Shown piece by piece: positions 30,990 to 39,500 of a DNA stretch of 64,000 nucleotides. This DNA comes from Melittangium boletus DSM 14713 (GTDB taxonomy: Bacteria > Myxococcota > Myxococcia > Myxococcales > Myxococcaceae), in NCBI RefSeq assembly GCF_002305855.1, contig NZ_CP022163.1, positions 2,542,292-2,606,291 on the forward strand, read 5' to 3'. Position numbers and translations under genes: made by a program. Position 1 is the stretch's first letter, and each line of letters opens with the position of its first letter. The notes beneath the pieces are model-generated. The model was not told where the DNA came from, searched no databases, and saw only the letters and a list, made by a program, of their open reading frames with translations.

Positions 30990-31409
30990 ATGGCCACGAC
31001 CCCGTCCCGCATGATCTTCGTCAACCTGCCCGTCCGCGACCTGAAGCGGTCGGTCGAGTTCTTCACGAAGCTCGGCTTCACGTTCAACCCGCAGTTCACC
31101 GACGAGAAGGCGACCTGCATGATCATCAACGAGCAGGCGTTCGTGATGCTCCTCGTCGAGGAATTCTTCAAGGGGTTCACCCAGAATCAGATCTGCGACA
31201 CGCGCACCCACACCGAGGGTCTCTTCGCGCTCTCGGCCGGCAGCCGGGCCGAGGTCGACGACCTGGTCAACCGCGCGATCGCGGCGGGCGGAAAGCACGC
31301 GGCCAAGCCTCAGGACCACGGCTTCATGTACGGCTGGAGCTTCTACGACCTCGACGGGCACCACTGGGAAGTGAGCTGGATGGACCCGGCGACGATCGCG
31401 AAGCAGTAG
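30990..31409 (+). CDS. VOC-family glyoxalase/dioxygenase-like protein
   Basis: 139 residues with an excellent AGGAGG 5 bases before the ATG. FVNLPVRDLKRSVEFFTKLGF starts the first beta-alpha-beta-beta-beta module, and GFMYGWSFYDLDGHHWEVSWMDP ends the second, with a terminal Glu as metal ligand. Small VOC proteins of this kind isomerise or detoxify small molecules or bind antibiotics; substrate unknown. Lies in the same direction as the sigma factor and DUF4180 gene. Confidence 0.92.
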   Translation: MATTPSRMIFVNLPVRDLKRSVEFFTKLGFTFNPQFTDEKATCMIINEQAFVMLLVEEFFKGFTQNQICDTRTHTEGLFALSAGSRAEVDDLVNRAIAAGGKHAAKPQDHGFMYGWSFYDLDGHHWEVSWMDPATIAKQ

Positions 31410-31476
31410 CCAGAAGTGTCAGGCAGACTCCTCCGGCTCGGTCCTTGTTCCAGGCCCGTAGCCGAGAGGAGAAACC

Positions 31477-31812
31477 ATGAGTGAAGAGCGCGGAGTCCTC
31501 GTTGCATCCGAAGCAGGCATCTCCATCCGAACCGTCCGGGACGTGACCGACGCCATCGGTGCATGCTTCGGGGCGGAGGGAATCCTCTTCACCGAGGAGG
31601 ACCTCGCTCCGGAGTTCTTCAACCTTCGCAGTGGGTTGGCGGGTGAGTTCCTTCAGAAGTTCGTGAACTACCGGCTGCGCGTGGCGCTCGTCGTGCCCCA
31701 CCCGGAAACCCACGGCGAGCGCTTCAAGGAACTCGCCTACGAACATCGATCGCACCCCCTGGTGCGATTCGTTCATTCCCGGGCGGAAGCCGAAACCTGG
31801 CTCCGAGGTTGA
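31477..31812 (+). CDS. DUF4180 protein
   Basis: 111 residues from the ATG at 31477 (GAGGAG upstream). ISIRTVRDVTDAIGACFGAEGILF, DLAPEFFNLRSGLAGEFLQKFVNYRLRVALV and the end FVHSRAEAETWL fit DUF4180, small cytosolic proteins of unknown role often encoded beside regulators. Third gene of the plus-strand run starting with the sigma factor. Confidence 0.88.
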   Translation: MSEERGVLVASEAGISIRTVRDVTDAIGACFGAEGILFTEEDLAPEFFNLRSGLAGEFLQKFVNYRLRVALVVPHPETHGERFKELAYEHRSHPLVRFVHSRAEAETWLRG

Positions 31813-31887
31813 CGCATTCATCCGAGGGGGACGGCCTCCCCTTCGATGAGTTCTACACTCGGTGAATCTCCGGACAGGAGCAGCGAC

Positions 31888-32847
31888 ATGAATCAAGCCG
31901 TGAATCCGTTTCACCCTGACCTGAGACGCGCCGCGCGCCTCATCCCGAACATCACGGTGACCCGGCAAGTGCTCGCCGTGATGCGCTTTCTCGCCCGCTT
32001 CCAACCGAAGCCCCGCGTCCCCGAGGACGTGGCCGTGGAGGACACACGGGTGCCCGGGCCCGCGGGGGCGCCACCGGTGCGCGTGCGGACCTATCGCTCC
32101 CGGACCATCCAGGGACCGACACCGGCGCTGCTGTGGATTCACGGTGGCGGGTACATCCTCGGCCAGCCGGAGATGGACGATTTTCTCTGCATCGACTTCG
32201 CACGTGAGTTGGGCATCCTCGTTGTCTCCGTGGACTACCGGTTGGCTCCCGAGCACCCCTTCCCGGCACCGCTGGAGGACTGCTACGCGGCGCTGCGATG
32301 GCTCTTCACCCAGGCGGGGACGCTCGGCGTCGTCCCCGAGCGCATCGCCATCGGAGGGGCGAGTGCTGGCGGGGGGCTCACGGCCGCGCTGGCACAACTG
32401 GCGCATGACCGGAAGGAGGTCCGGCCCACATTCCAGCTGCTCGTCTACCCCATGCTGGACGACCGCACGACGACGCGCACGGACATCGACGGCACGAGCC
32501 ACCGCTGCTGGAATCAGGGCAGCAACGTGTTCGGTTGGAGGTCCTACCTGGGACACGAGCCGGGGAGCGCACAGGTGCCGGCGCATGCCGTGCCCGGGCG
32601 GCGCGAGGACCTGTCGGGACTTCCTCCGGCCTGGTTGGGCGTGGGCACCTGCGACCTCTTCCATGACGAGGATCTGACATACGCCGGGCGCCTGAAAGCC
32701 GCGGGCGTGCCATGCGACGTCTCCGTGGTGCCCGGCGCCTTTCACGGCTTCGACGTCATCACCCGCGACGCCGGAGTCGCACGCGACTTCCGTGGGGTCT
32801 ACGCGGCCGCGCTCCGCCGAGCCCTGTTCACCACGCGGGATTCCTAA
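31888..32847 (+). CDS. HSL-family alpha/beta hydrolase (carboxylesterase)
   Basis: 319 residues from the ATG at 31888 (AGGAG 6 bases upstream). HGGG at 85-88 gives the HSL oxyanion hole, YRLAPEHPFPAPLED is the family signature, and the nucleophile Ser159 is in GASAGG, where the usual GDSAGG Asp is replaced by Ala. GTCDLFHDED supplies Asp and AFHGFD supplies His. Cytosolic esterase of short-chain acyl esters. It ends 10 bases before a TACCC-N6-GGGTA dyad. Confidence 0.92.
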   Translation: MNQAVNPFHPDLRRAARLIPNITVTRQVLAVMRFLARFQPKPRVPEDVAVEDTRVPGPAGAPPVRVRTYRSRTIQGPTPALLWIHGGGYILGQPEMDDFLCIDFARELGILVVSVDYRLAPEHPFPAPLEDCYAALRWLFTQAGTLGVVPERIAIGGASAGGGLTAALAQLAHDRKEVRPTFQLLVYPMLDDRTTTRTDIDGTSHRCWNQGSNVFGWRSYLGHEPGSAQVPAHAVPGRREDLSGLPPAWLGVGTCDLFHDEDLTYAGRLKAAGVPCDVSVVPGAFHGFDVITRDAGVARDFRGVYAAALRRALFTTRDS

Positions 32848-32854
32848 ATGACAA

Positions 32855-32870
32855 TACCCCTTTGGGGGTA
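32855..32870. promoter_or_regulatory. TACCC-N6-GGGTA dyad upstream of luxR-type gene
   Basis: TACCCCTTTGGGGGTA: 5-bp arms, extendable to TACCCC/GGGGTA, around a short centre. It lies 105 bp before the regulator's start codon and 8 bases after the esterase stop. A second copy of the same architecture is at 34169-34184. No T tract follows, so a terminator is less likely than an operator. Confidence 0.5.
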
Positions 32871-32974
32871 GTGGCCGCAGGGCGCCCTGGGGTTCTGAGG
32901 CGAAATCGAGCGAGTTATCATTCCAGGGAAACGATCTGGGGCGTCCTCGCCTCGGACCCTGGAGGGCCTTCGCG

Positions 32975-34060
32975 ATGAACCGCATGCCAACCTTCAACGA
33001 GCAGGAATGGCTCGCCTTCGAGTTGATGCACGCACTCATCGACTCCTGGACCTTCTCGCAGCTACATGAGTCCACGGAGACGGGGATGGTGAAGCTCTTT
33101 GGTGCCGACCATGTGGCGCTTTGCCTCATGAGTCCGGAGATGCCCACGGGTTTCCATTGGAAGGCTCGAACCACGGGGCACTTCCTCCAGGACTACTACC
33201 AGTGGTACCAGGATGACTTCGTCTTCCGCCAGCTCTCGCGACAACCCAACACGGCGTTGAGCGACACGGAAATGCTCGAGGGACAAAAGGCAGAGGACAC
33301 CGAGACGTTCCGACGCAGCCGTGAGGCGGATCTGCGGCTGCGCCACGTCCTGGCTGTCTTGATCGCACCCGAGAGCCAGGAGGGCCAGGGGGCGGTCGCG
33401 CTGTACAAAGACACCCCGAAGCCCTTTTCGGAGGATCAGACGCGCTTCTTGCAGATGCTCACACATCCCATCAAGAGCGCCTTCCAGAACGTCATGCGTT
33501 ACACCTCGCTGAGCGCTCGTCACCAACTCCTGGAGGCGCTCTCCAACCAGGCGTCCGCGTGTCTGGTCCTGACGGAGCACGGGAAGGAGATCTTGCGAAC
33601 GGAGCCCGTCACCCCCCTGCTGGAGCGTTGGTTCCCCTGTTCCGCACTCAACGCTTCGGGGATCCCACACGAGTGGGTGGAACGGTTGACCGAGCTGGTT
33701 CGGGTGGATGGGCGCTCCGACCCGGGCAGACACACCTGGCGCGCCCAGGGTCTGGATGCCGACCTGAAGGTGACCTTCCATCGAATGCCTCGCATGGAAC
33801 GCGGCCAGTTCTGGGAAATTCGAGTGGAGGAATTCATACTCCTGCCTCATGAATGGCGACGCCGCCTGACCAGGCGGCAGGTCGAGGTGGCCTTGTGTCT
33901 GTTGCGCGAGCGGTGCACGGATGAAGAGCTGGCCAGACTGCTCAAGGGAAACAGGAAGACATTCTCGGCTCAAACGGTCAAGAAACACCTGCAGGCCATC
34001 TACAAGCGGGTCGGCGCGGATGACCGGATCGACTTCATGACCCGGGCCCTGAGTCCCTGA
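32975..34060 (+). CDS. LuxR-type HTH transcriptional regulator
   Basis: 361 residues with GGAGG 9 bases before the ATG. A sensory region (residues 1-165, GAF-like: VALCLMSPEM, YYQWYQDDFVFRQLS, ALYKDTPKPFSEDQTRFLQML) is followed by a linker domain and a C-terminal LuxR/GerE helix-turn-helix (LTRRQVEVALCLLRERCTDEELARLL, QTVKKHLQAIYKRVGADDR). The HTH contains the usual T-V-K-x-H-L recognition helix. It converges on a strand encoding an autoinducer-synthase-like acyltransferase and is the obvious candidate regulator of that locus; ligand unknown. Confidence 0.9.
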   Translation: MNRMPTFNEQEWLAFELMHALIDSWTFSQLHESTETGMVKLFGADHVALCLMSPEMPTGFHWKARTTGHFLQDYYQWYQDDFVFRQLSRQPNTALSDTEMLEGQKAEDTETFRRSREADLRLRHVLAVLIAPESQEGQGAVALYKDTPKPFSEDQTRFLQMLTHPIKSAFQNVMRYTSLSARHQLLEALSNQASACLVLTEHGKEILRTEPVTPLLERWFPCSALNASGIPHEWVERLTELVRVDGRSDPGRHTWRAQGLDADLKVTFHRMPRMERGQFWEIRVEEFILLPHEWRRRLTRRQVEVALCLLRERCTDEELARLLKGNRKTFSAQTVKKHLQAIYKRVGADDRIDFMTRALSP

Positions 34061-34168
34061 ACAACTCCAGCGCCGAAGCGGCCCACTCCCTCACCAGGAC
34101 CGCTCCGGCACTCCCCCCGGCAGTTCCCACCTGGAAGAGAGAATGCCGGGGCTGGGCGGTGATGTCTG

Positions 34169-34184
34169 TACCCCTTAATGGGTA
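34169..34184. promoter_or_regulatory. Second TACCC-N6-GGGTA dyad
   Basis: TACCCCTTAATGGGTA, with the same arms and spacing as the site at 32855. It overlaps the stop codon of the heme-oxygenase-like gene in the gap with the convergent luxR-type gene, so the regulator gene is bracketed by two such dyads. Confidence 0.4.
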
Positions 34185-34873
34185 GACGCCGCCGTCTCCG
34201 CGAACAGGCCCAGGTAGAGAACACGCGTGGTGCGCGCGGACAGCAGCAGCGCGGATTGCTCCTCCCGATCCTCCAGTGGACTCAACACCGACGCCAGTTC
34301 CGCCACATGCCCGATGTCCGCGCTCCCATGCGAGCGCAGGAAGGTGACGGCCTTGCGGATGTTGGGAATGATGCCAGTCGCGAGCATCCGCTCCACGGCC
34401 CGGCTGGCACGGTGCACGGACAGGTACTCCAGGACGTAGGCGGTGCCGAGGAAGGCCTCGGGTCTGCCACAGCGCGAGGTGAAGCGGTTCCAGGCGATGT
34501 AGGCGGTGACAGCGGGGTTGGGCACCGTGCGCTCGACCCGTCCGGCCGGCCAGCCCAGGTTCTTCAGGTCCGCCAGCAGCCAACGCTCATGCCCATGCTC
34601 CTCGTCGGCTTTGCGCAGCAGCAACTCTCCCAGTTGCACATGCCGGCCCTGATTCTTCATGCGCTGCCCCGCCTCGGCCAACAGCGGCGTGCTCCACCGC
34701 GCGTAGTGGTACGTCTGCACCAGGTAGTTGGCGTAATGCTCCGTGTCGACACTCCCCTCGAAGAGCCGCCGGGCCGCGGGGTTCGCGTCCAACTCCCGCA
34801 GCAGCGAGCGCGCTTCGTGCTCCAAGGCGGTGATCCAACTCATGGGGGAATGGTTTCCGTTCTGGGTGTGCAT
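34175..34873 (-). CDS. Heme-oxygenase-like di-iron (HDO) family protein
   Basis: 232 residues. The start is the ATG at 34873, not the one at 34879, because AGGAG sits 6 bases before the former and directly abuts the latter. The all-helical pattern LVQTYHYARWSTPLLAEAG, KADEEHGHERWLLADLK, EYLSVHRASRAVERML and FLRSHGSADIGHVAEL carries repeated E/H pairs at the positions that bind iron in the TenA/PqqC/HDO superfamily. HDO enzymes use O2 for oxidative cleavage or desaturation of acyl or amino-acid substrates. It is the third gene of a strand with an acyltransferase and a hydrolase. Confidence 0.82.
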   Translation of the reverse strand: MHTQNGNHSPMSWITALEHEARSLLRELDANPAARRLFEGSVDTEHYANYLVQTYHYARWSTPLLAEAGQRMKNQGRHVQLGELLLRKADEEHGHERWLLADLKNLGWPAGRVERTVPNPAVTAYIAWNRFTSRCGRPEAFLGTAYVLEYLSVHRASRAVERMLATGIIPNIRKAVTFLRSHGSADIGHVAELASVLSPLEDREEQSALLLSARTTRVLYLGLFAETAASTH

Positions 34874-34955
34874 GGACATCTCCTGTTCAGGCCTCAAGAG
34901 GAGGACCGTGGGGGGTGTGAAGTGGACGTGATGGGATGGGGACGGGTGACTCGTC

Positions 34956-35759
34956 TCAGGCGTGCGAGGCCTGGACAGTCACGGCGTCGAACAAGGCCAG
35001 GGTGCTGGCCGGAATCTCATTCAGCGCGACGACAAGCGGCAGCGAGAAGCGGCGGAAGCCCGCGTCGTAAAGCGGCTCGGCGATGAAGCGCGCGCCCACC
35101 TTGCGAGAGAAGAGTGACAGCACCGGAGACAGCCGCAATCCTTCGAGTTGTCCCCGGTGGGCACGTTCCCGCTCGTCGGGAGTATAGACAGGCGTGCTCG
35201 GAGACTCCGGCGGCCTGGGGCTGGAGAGAGCGCGCGCACGCCACTGGGTGCTCAGCAAACCTCGGTGGGCCGCCACCAGGAAGAGGATGCGCGCGTCCTC
35301 GGCGGAGTCCGTCTCCATGTTGGCGGATGCGAGCCAGTGCGTCACGCCCAGGCGGCGGCTCTCCTGGTAGACCCCGGCTTGCAACCACAGGAGCGTTTCA
35401 CCGCGGCGCCAGGCATTGAGAACGCAGAACCGAGTGATCTCGGCGAACACCTGGCCCGCTCCGCCCACGTCCGACAGCTCCACCTTCCGCTCCAGATCAA
35501 TGCCCAGCCGTCCGCCGGTGAGGCGCGCCACCTCGGGGTTGGGCAACAGCAGCCGGGAGGTCGCCACCGGCTCGTCGTCCGCATAGACGATGATGTGCAC
35601 GGTGGTTTCCAGGGTGTCGAAGCTGTTCACCTCCCGAGGCACCTTCACGAGGGCTCCGTCGAGCATCCCCAGTTCCCGGCCAAAGACATCCCATCGGATG
35701 CGCACCGCGTCGTCGAGTTGCCGCTGGGTGGTGGCAACTCGGTAAGACAGAGTGGTCAT
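34956..35759 (-). CDS. Autoinducer-synthase-like GNAT acyltransferase
   Basis: 267 residues from the ATG at 35759 (GAGGGGAAGC upstream). The pattern R-x-R-W-D-V-F-G-R-E-L-G-M-L-D-G, D-T-L-E-T, A-T-S-R-L-L-L and A-E-I-T-R-F-C-V follows the LuxI/FeeM fold: an N-terminal Arg-W-x-V-F acyl-acceptor loop, a beta-strand with S-R-L, and E-x-x-R-F. These enzymes join an acyl-ACP chain to homoserine lactone, an amino acid or an unknown amine. Length exceeds LuxI (about 210), closer to N-acyl amino acid synthases and exosortase-associated acyltransferases. Product unknown. Confidence 0.82.
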   Translation of the reverse strand: MTTLSYRVATTQRQLDDAVRIRWDVFGRELGMLDGALVKVPREVNSFDTLETTVHIIVYADDEPVATSRLLLPNPEVARLTGGRLGIDLERKVELSDVGGAGQVFAEITRFCVLNAWRRGETLLWLQAGVYQESRRLGVTHWLASANMETDSAEDARILFLVAAHRGLLSTQWRARALSSPRPPESPSTPVYTPDERERAHRGQLEGLRLSPVLSLFSRKVGARFIAEPLYDAGFRRFSLPLVVALNEIPASTLALFDAVTVQASHA

Positions 35760-35938
35760 GCTTCCCCTCGCTTGAAGCGACATGGCCCCGCGCCGTGTCT
35801 TCTTCCTTTCCTTCGTCGCCGAGGGGCGGAGTTCGCCGGGGCTTCTGCTTTTTTGTCGTGGGCCTGCCCGTGGGGAGAGCGCTGAAATGGCCTTGCCGAT
35901 GAAGCCCCTGGGCTGATTGCGGCGCACCCCTTTGCCAA

Positions 35939-37126
35939 CTACGGGGGTTCCGCCACCAAGGCCCGCATGGCGGCGTGTTCGGTGTGGGGCCTGGCGGGGA
36001 CGTGGGGGGGCTGGGGCCGCGTGCCGCGGTGCCGCTCGAGCCAGGACACGAAGTGTGGGAACACATCGCGGTCGCAGTGCTTGCCCATGAAGACGTCCTG
36101 GTGCCCATAGCCTGGCAAGACGCGCAGGGAGTGCCGCCCGGGAGTGATGGACTCCAGCCGCTCGTGGCAGACGATGTTGGAGTGGGTGAAGACGTGATTG
36201 TCCTGGCCCGTGACGAACAGCACGGGCGTCTGGATGTCCCTCGCGTGCTGGAAGTAGTCGTCCGGAAGGTGCCGGACGGCGGGCCTGTCCGGGTCGTACT
36301 TCACCGCGCCCCCCGCCCTCACCATCTTCCGCACATGGCGGTAGTAGTGGAAGCCCGTGGCGCCGTAGAGGTCGCCGCCTCGCTCGTGGGTGACCGGGTG
36401 CAGGTTCTCGTGGTGGTAGAGCGCCGGAAAGCCCGTGCCCCACATGAGACTCAGCATGTGGCACGCCGGCACCTCGCACTCGCGATGGAAGAGGCCGCTC
36501 AGCTTCACCAGCATCTTGTTGCGCGACAGTCCTCCCTCCTCGGCGGCCGCGGCGTTGAGGTAGGCCATGCCTCCGAGCTGCTCCAAGAGGAAGGGCGACA
36601 GCGCCAGCTTCACCTTGGACCAGCCCGGAACACGCGGAGTGAGCGCCACGCTGTTGGCGATGACACTGGCGATGCCCGTCACCGCCTTGCCGAACAGGCT
36701 CATCATGAAGGACACCGCCCCCAGGCAGTGGCAGATGACGTGGACGCGCTTGCCGAAGCCCACCACGGCGCGCAGCCTCTTCAGGGCCGCCGGGTAGTCA
36801 AAGGCAGCGATGTCATCCATCGTGAAGCGGTGGCGCTGGAGGTTGTACGGATGGCGGTTGCTCATCCGAAAGTCCAGCGTCCACACGTCGCCGAACCCGT
36901 GGTCCAGCAGATAGCGCACCAGGTTGTAGTGCTCGGGCATGATGAACATGTCCGAGGACGTGGTGAGCCCATGGATGAGGAGCACCACGTCGTCACTGGC
37001 GGCGCGGTGGAAGCGCAGCATGCTCAGGCCCAGCTTGTCACGGGTGGAAAACGGATGCGTGGTGATGTCCGCGTCTGGGACACCCTCCAGCGTGTAGAGA
37101 GGAATCTCCCGGCGAAATGGCTGCAT
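35939..37126 (-). CDS. Alpha/beta hydrolase with Cys in the nucleophile position
   Basis: 395 residues from the ATG at 37126 (GGAG upstream). LLIHGLTTSSDMF gives the HG oxyanion region; the nucleophile elbow reads VHVICHCLGAVSFMMSLFG, so the GxSxG Ser is replaced by Cys as in PHA synthases and in hydrolases paired with GMC oxidoreductases. TPVLFVTGQDNHVF supplies the Asp and LPGYGHQDVFMG the His. It may handle long-chain acyl thioesters. It is first in the three-gene strand with the acyltransferase (179-bp gap) and HDO protein. Confidence 0.87.
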   Translation of the reverse strand: MQPFRREIPLYTLEGVPDADITTHPFSTRDKLGLSMLRFHRAASDDVVLLIHGLTTSSDMFIMPEHYNLVRYLLDHGFGDVWTLDFRMSNRHPYNLQRHRFTMDDIAAFDYPAALKRLRAVVGFGKRVHVICHCLGAVSFMMSLFGKAVTGIASVIANSVALTPRVPGWSKVKLALSPFLLEQLGGMAYLNAAAAEEGGLSRNKMLVKLSGLFHRECEVPACHMLSLMWGTGFPALYHHENLHPVTHERGGDLYGATGFHYYRHVRKMVRAGGAVKYDPDRPAVRHLPDDYFQHARDIQTPVLFVTGQDNHVFTHSNIVCHERLESITPGRHSLRVLPGYGHQDVFMGKHCDRDVFPHFVSWLERHRGTRPQPPHVPARPHTEHAAMRALVAEPP

Positions 37127-37332
37127 CTGGCGGCTCCCCGCCCAGAGGTGGGGCTGAATCCCTGGGACTCAGTGATGGAGAGGGCTCGGCGAAGGTGTGA
37201 TGCCCAGGGGGACGGCTGCTGGCAGGTCGTCCGTCCGAGTGCTCCCCAGCTCCGGACGCCCGAAGTCCGCGCCTGGACACCTGGAGGCCTCGGGCTGACA
37301 CACCCATGACCTGCCCGGAGTAAGAGCGGGGC

Positions 37333-38007
37333 ATGGCCCTGCGAGAGCGCATCGAGATCCTTCTGTTCGACGGGGAAGTGAAGCCACGGTTGCGCGGTGT
37401 GTCACACGCGATCGCGTTCGTGGCGGCGCTCGCCGGATGCGCCTTCCTCGCCATGGCACCCGCTCAGGGCATGCGGCATCTGGCCGGCATCGTGTTTGGC
37501 GTCACGCTCGTCCTGATGTTCGGCGTCAGCGCGATCTATCACTGCCCCAACTGGAGCCACGCCACCTACCAGCGCCTGCAGCGCTGCGATCACGCGGCCA
37601 TCTATGTCGTCATCGCGGGCTCCTTCACGCCCATCGCCGCCCTGGACTCGGCGGGAGGTTGGGGTTCCCAGCTGCTCTGGGTCATGTGGACCGCGGCACT
37701 CACCGGAGCCGGGCTCGCGCTGATGGGCCACTCGGGGCCGCGAGGGCTGCGCTCGCTGCTCTATGTCGTGCTGGGACTGGTGTCCGTCCCCGTGATGCTG
37801 CGGCTGCCCGGCATCATCGGCTTGGCACGGACCGGATGGCTCACATTCGGGGGCGCGCTGTACGCCGTGGGAGCCGTCATCTACGCACGCAAGTGGCCGA
37901 ATCCCCTTCCCTCCCTCTTCGGCTACCACGAGATCTTCCACCTCATGGTCGTCGCCGCGGCCTCCGTGCACTACGCCATCATCCTCGACGTGCTGCGGGG
38001 AGGTTGA
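37333..38007 (+). CDS. trhA: Hemolysin III/TrhA-family membrane protein
   Basis: 224 residues, seven predicted membrane helices. FGVSAIYHCPNW, DHAAIYVVIAGSFTPI and FGYHEIFHLMVVAAASVHYAII carry the conserved Ser, Asp and His zinc ligands of the PAQR/hemolysin III superfamily. TrhA proteins influence membrane energetics and fatty-acid homeostasis. A single gene divergent from the hydrolase strand. Confidence 0.92.
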   Translation: MALRERIEILLFDGEVKPRLRGVSHAIAFVAALAGCAFLAMAPAQGMRHLAGIVFGVTLVLMFGVSAIYHCPNWSHATYQRLQRCDHAAIYVVIAGSFTPIAALDSAGGWGSQLLWVMWTAALTGAGLALMGHSGPRGLRSLLYVVLGLVSVPVMLRLPGIIGLARTGWLTFGGALYAVGAVIYARKWPNPLPSLFGYHEIFHLMVVAAASVHYAIILDVLRGG

Positions 38008-38071
38008 GGCCCACGGGTCCGCTTCCCGGGGAACTCTGATAGGCACTGGAGCGCCATGATATAGCACTCCC

Positions 38072-39415
38072 ATGTTCTTCCTTTCACGACGGGTCGCCTC
38101 CTCCGCCTGTGTGTCGTTGAGCTTGTCGCTCCTGGGCGGTATGGCCCTGGCCTCCGAGCCCACCACCGGGGCCGGGCCCCGCCGGATCACTCCGGTGGGC
38201 GGGATGTTCAGCATCGAGTTCCCCGGGGAGCCAACGTGCGACCCGAAGGCGGAGCTGCCGAACTGCCTCTATGAGGATGCCACCGAGGGATGGATCCTCC
38301 AAACGTCGTACTCGACCGCCGAGGTCTCGGGCTCACCCGCCGAGTTCCTCCGGAAGCACCTGGCCGCGAACGCGGAGGAAGGCCAATTCCGGATCGACCA
38401 CCAGGAGGCCACCCAGGTGGGCGGGTTTCCCGCGCTCGATTACCGCTTCGAGTCCAATGACGGCTCGGAATATCTGTCGGTGGGACGATTGGTACTCATC
38501 GGCACGCAGCTCGTCGACATCGAGGTGGGTGGCGACACGCTGCCCGACGAGGACACGACCGATCACTTCCTGAGTGCCTTTCGCGTGGAGAACCCGCCCG
38601 CCACGCCCCAGGCCCTGGCGCAACCGGAGCCAGAGCCCCAGCGAGTCCCCGCCGTCCAGGCGTCCCCGAGTGTCCAGGCGGTCCCCGCGGCCCTGCCCTC
38701 CCTCACCGCGCAGTTCCAGGCGTCTCTGCTCAAGCCGGGAGTCCTCCGGTACCAGCGCCTCCAGGAGAAACTTCCCGGCGAGGGGATGCCCTCGAACTTC
38801 TCCGTGGGCACGACGCAACGCACCACCCAGCGCAAGCGCGACCTGAAGCGCGACGCGCTCGTCATCACCGAGACGGGCCGCACCCCGGCGGGAAAGTTCG
38901 AGAACCGCTATTGGATCGACGCGAAGACCCTGCTGCCCTACCGGTGGACGGGCAAGTCTCCCGGCGCCTCGATGAAACTGGAGGTCATCGAGGGCACGCT
39001 GCGCGGCGAGCGCACGGGCGCCCACGCGGCGAAGTTCGACGCGCCCGTGGGCGACACTTCGCTCCTGTTTCCGGGGGCACCGCTGGAGCTCGCGCTCTCC
39101 ACGCTGCCCCTGGCGCGAGGCTTTACCGGAAACGTCCAGGTGCTGGATGTGGAGGGACTGGCCAACGGGAAGCCTCTGTCCACCTGGCGGCTCTCCGTGC
39201 CCTTCGCCGGTCCGGTCGCGGGGCTCGCGAACTTCAAGTCAGACGTCGCGAGCTACAAGGTCGAGCTGATCGAGCACACCGAGGACAAGGAGCCGCGGAA
39301 GATCAGCTTGTGGATCGAGAGCGAGAAGGCGCGCCGCGTGCTCCAGGTGGAGGCATTGACCCCCGCGTCGCGAGGCGGTGACCGGAGCATCCAGACGCTC
39401 CAGGCCCAGCGCTGA
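38072..39415 (+). CDS. Secreted hypothetical protein
   Basis: 447 residues with a Sec signal peptide ending near ALAS (residue 28). The first half is a small domain (MFSIEFPGEPTCDP, EFLRKHLAANAEEG, GGFPALDYRFES, LVLIGTQLVDIEVGGD) that resembles PsbP/lipoprotein-like folds. A P/Q/V-rich linker (190-215) leads to a beta-rich half (LRYQRLQEKLPGEG, ALVITETGRTPAGKFENRYWIDAKTLLPYRW) like DUF3108 barrels. No catalytic residues recognised. Confidence 0.8.
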   Translation: MFFLSRRVASSACVSLSLSLLGGMALASEPTTGAGPRRITPVGGMFSIEFPGEPTCDPKAELPNCLYEDATEGWILQTSYSTAEVSGSPAEFLRKHLAANAEEGQFRIDHQEATQVGGFPALDYRFESNDGSEYLSVGRLVLIGTQLVDIEVGGDTLPDEDTTDHFLSAFRVENPPATPQALAQPEPEPQRVPAVQASPSVQAVPAALPSLTAQFQASLLKPGVLRYQRLQEKLPGEGMPSNFSVGTTQRTTQRKRDLKRDALVITETGRTPAGKFENRYWIDAKTLLPYRWTGKSPGASMKLEVIEGTLRGERTGAHAAKFDAPVGDTSLLFPGAPLELALSTLPLARGFTGNVQVLDVEGLANGKPLSTWRLSVPFAGPVAGLANFKSDVASYKVELIEHTEDKEPRKISLWIESEKARRVLQVEALTPASRGGDRSIQTLQAQR

Positions 39416-39500
39416 ACGAAGCCGTGGGGTCGCGAGAGGGACCGCAAATGGGAGGACGTCCCGGCGACATCACACCGGAGTCAATCCACCCAAGACCGTT

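Noticed and set aside
31324..33174. 616-codon minus-strand frame over the esterase and luxR-type gene
   Set aside because: Conflicts with three plus-strand genes with motifs and ribosome sites.
35760..35938. TTGGCAAAGGGGTGCG on the minus strand upstream of the acyltransferase as a sigma-54 promoter
   Set aside because: GG to GC spacing is 9 rather than 10 and the box lies at the end of the preceding gene.
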